A DNA stretch of 64,000 bases. Source: Candidatus Latescibacterota bacterium. GTDB taxonomy: Bacteria; JAAXHH01. The translations under genes and the position numbers were made by a program. The notes below the pieces were generated by a model that saw only the letters and a program-made list of their open reading frames with translations, was not told where the DNA came from and did not search any database. The stretch covers positions 124,001 through 188,000 of the forward strand of contig JAAXHH010000034.1 in NCBI GenBank assembly GCA_012270975.1, written 5' to 3'. Of the stretch, positions 63,711 through 64,000 are shown one piece after another (position 1 is the first letter of the stretch; each line of letters opens with the position of its first letter).

Positions 63711-63837
63711 TTGACTGCTCCTCTTCCTTAATCGGAATGAATTCTACTGAAGAAATCTCCCCACTCGAAAGGAAAACACCACGACCCTGGGGAATCCAGT
63801 TATTCAGTCTCCACTACTGATTGTGCCGCGTTGTTCC

Positions 63838-64000
63838 CTACCGATAGACAACATCGGGAATGGCATATATGTAATCAGTAGTTTTTGGGCATGAGTTCTC
63901 GTATGTGGATTCGTTATTCTTTCCAATGCACCTATAGAAGACTATTTTCATCCATGGATTGAAAACGTGAGTTTTGTATCCACTTCCCACCCCGCCACGC
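63838..64000 (-). CDS. Possible C-terminus of a gene entering from the right edge
   Basis: A minus-strand frame is open from the window edge to a TAG at 63838-63840. It reads GYKTHVFNPWMKIVFYRCIGKN and ends TDYIYAIPDVVYR, protein-like composition for an AT-richer segment. An internal ATG (MKIVFYRC) is also possible as a start of a very short peptide. No domain recognised. It lies 127 bases upstream of the proline-rich gene. Confidence 0.3.
   Translation of the reverse strand, partial: RGGVGSGYKTHVFNPWMKIVFYRCIGKNNESTYENSCPKTTDYIYAIPDVVYR

Noticed and set aside
63514-63714. Plus-strand frame opposite the proline-rich ORF
   Set aside because: It starts at a TTG without a ribosome site and its composition mirrors the antisense of the better supported minus-strand gene.

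Overview
The window is GC-rich bacterial chromosome with tightly packed genes, many ATGA or TTGA stop/start overlaps and several TTG or GTG starts. The gene set is Gram-negative: a lipoprotein outer-membrane efflux factor with an RND pump, a Gld-like ABC module and a Bat (aerotolerance) cluster. It also carries PhyH dioxygenase and sugar-isomerase genes, an EndoQ-helicase fusion and GerW/YtfJ outside any sporulation context. This suggests an uncultured member of the FCB group; a Latescibacterota- or Gemmatimonadota-like lineage is my inference, since no 16S rRNA or ribosomal protein gene is present. The sequence is almost entirely core-like. No CRISPR array, prophage, transposase or attachment site was seen. 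The AT-richer right edge and the leucine-rich-repeat stretch near 39.5-41 kb look the least native.

Left part (1-11 kb): two tandem paralogous small membrane proteins, then (minus strand) PhoR, PhoB, endonuclease III, a PolX-like protein whose polymerase site is degenerate, and a receiver-like protein. Divergently follows a ferrous-iron operon with strong promoter and operator: a DtxR-type regulator, a second DtxR protein with an N-terminal membrane anchor and C-terminal FeoA domain, and FeoB split into a GTPase protein and a permease, all coupled by ATGA overlaps.

11-21 kb: sulfate activation on the minus strand (CysD, CysNC with a degenerate kinase domain, stand-alone CysC), then a tripartite RND efflux operon on the plus strand. 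21-30 kb: a large EndoQ-UvrD helicase fusion, MsrA, the GerW/DUF2953 pair, and a sugar-acid operon (arabinonate-type dehydratase, PhyH dioxygenase, sugar isomerase/epimerase).

30-43 kb: a TPR protein, tRNA-Gly(CCC) with its terminator, ddl, hemW, lepB and lepA (minus strand, one likely promoter before lepA). Then come an ECF sigma factor with its anti-sigma factor, divergent PspC-type membrane proteins, surE, two neighbouring frameshifted genes (leucine-rich-repeat lipoprotein, sulfotransferase) and a class V aminotransferase.

43-61 kb: one long minus-strand series: MoxR, DUF58, ABC ATPase, permease, GldG-like, DUF4340, DUF4381-like, BatA, BatB, a TPR protein, then lysC-hom-asd, then BatD and BatE. 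The three aspartate-pathway genes sit inside the Bat cluster with no room for a separate transcript start. 61-64 kb: an FmdB zinc ribbon, groEL and groES (strong terminator, palindrome in the leader, no CIRCE), then an AT-richer edge with a 52-residue proline-rich basic protein, its own terminator, and a possible partial gene.
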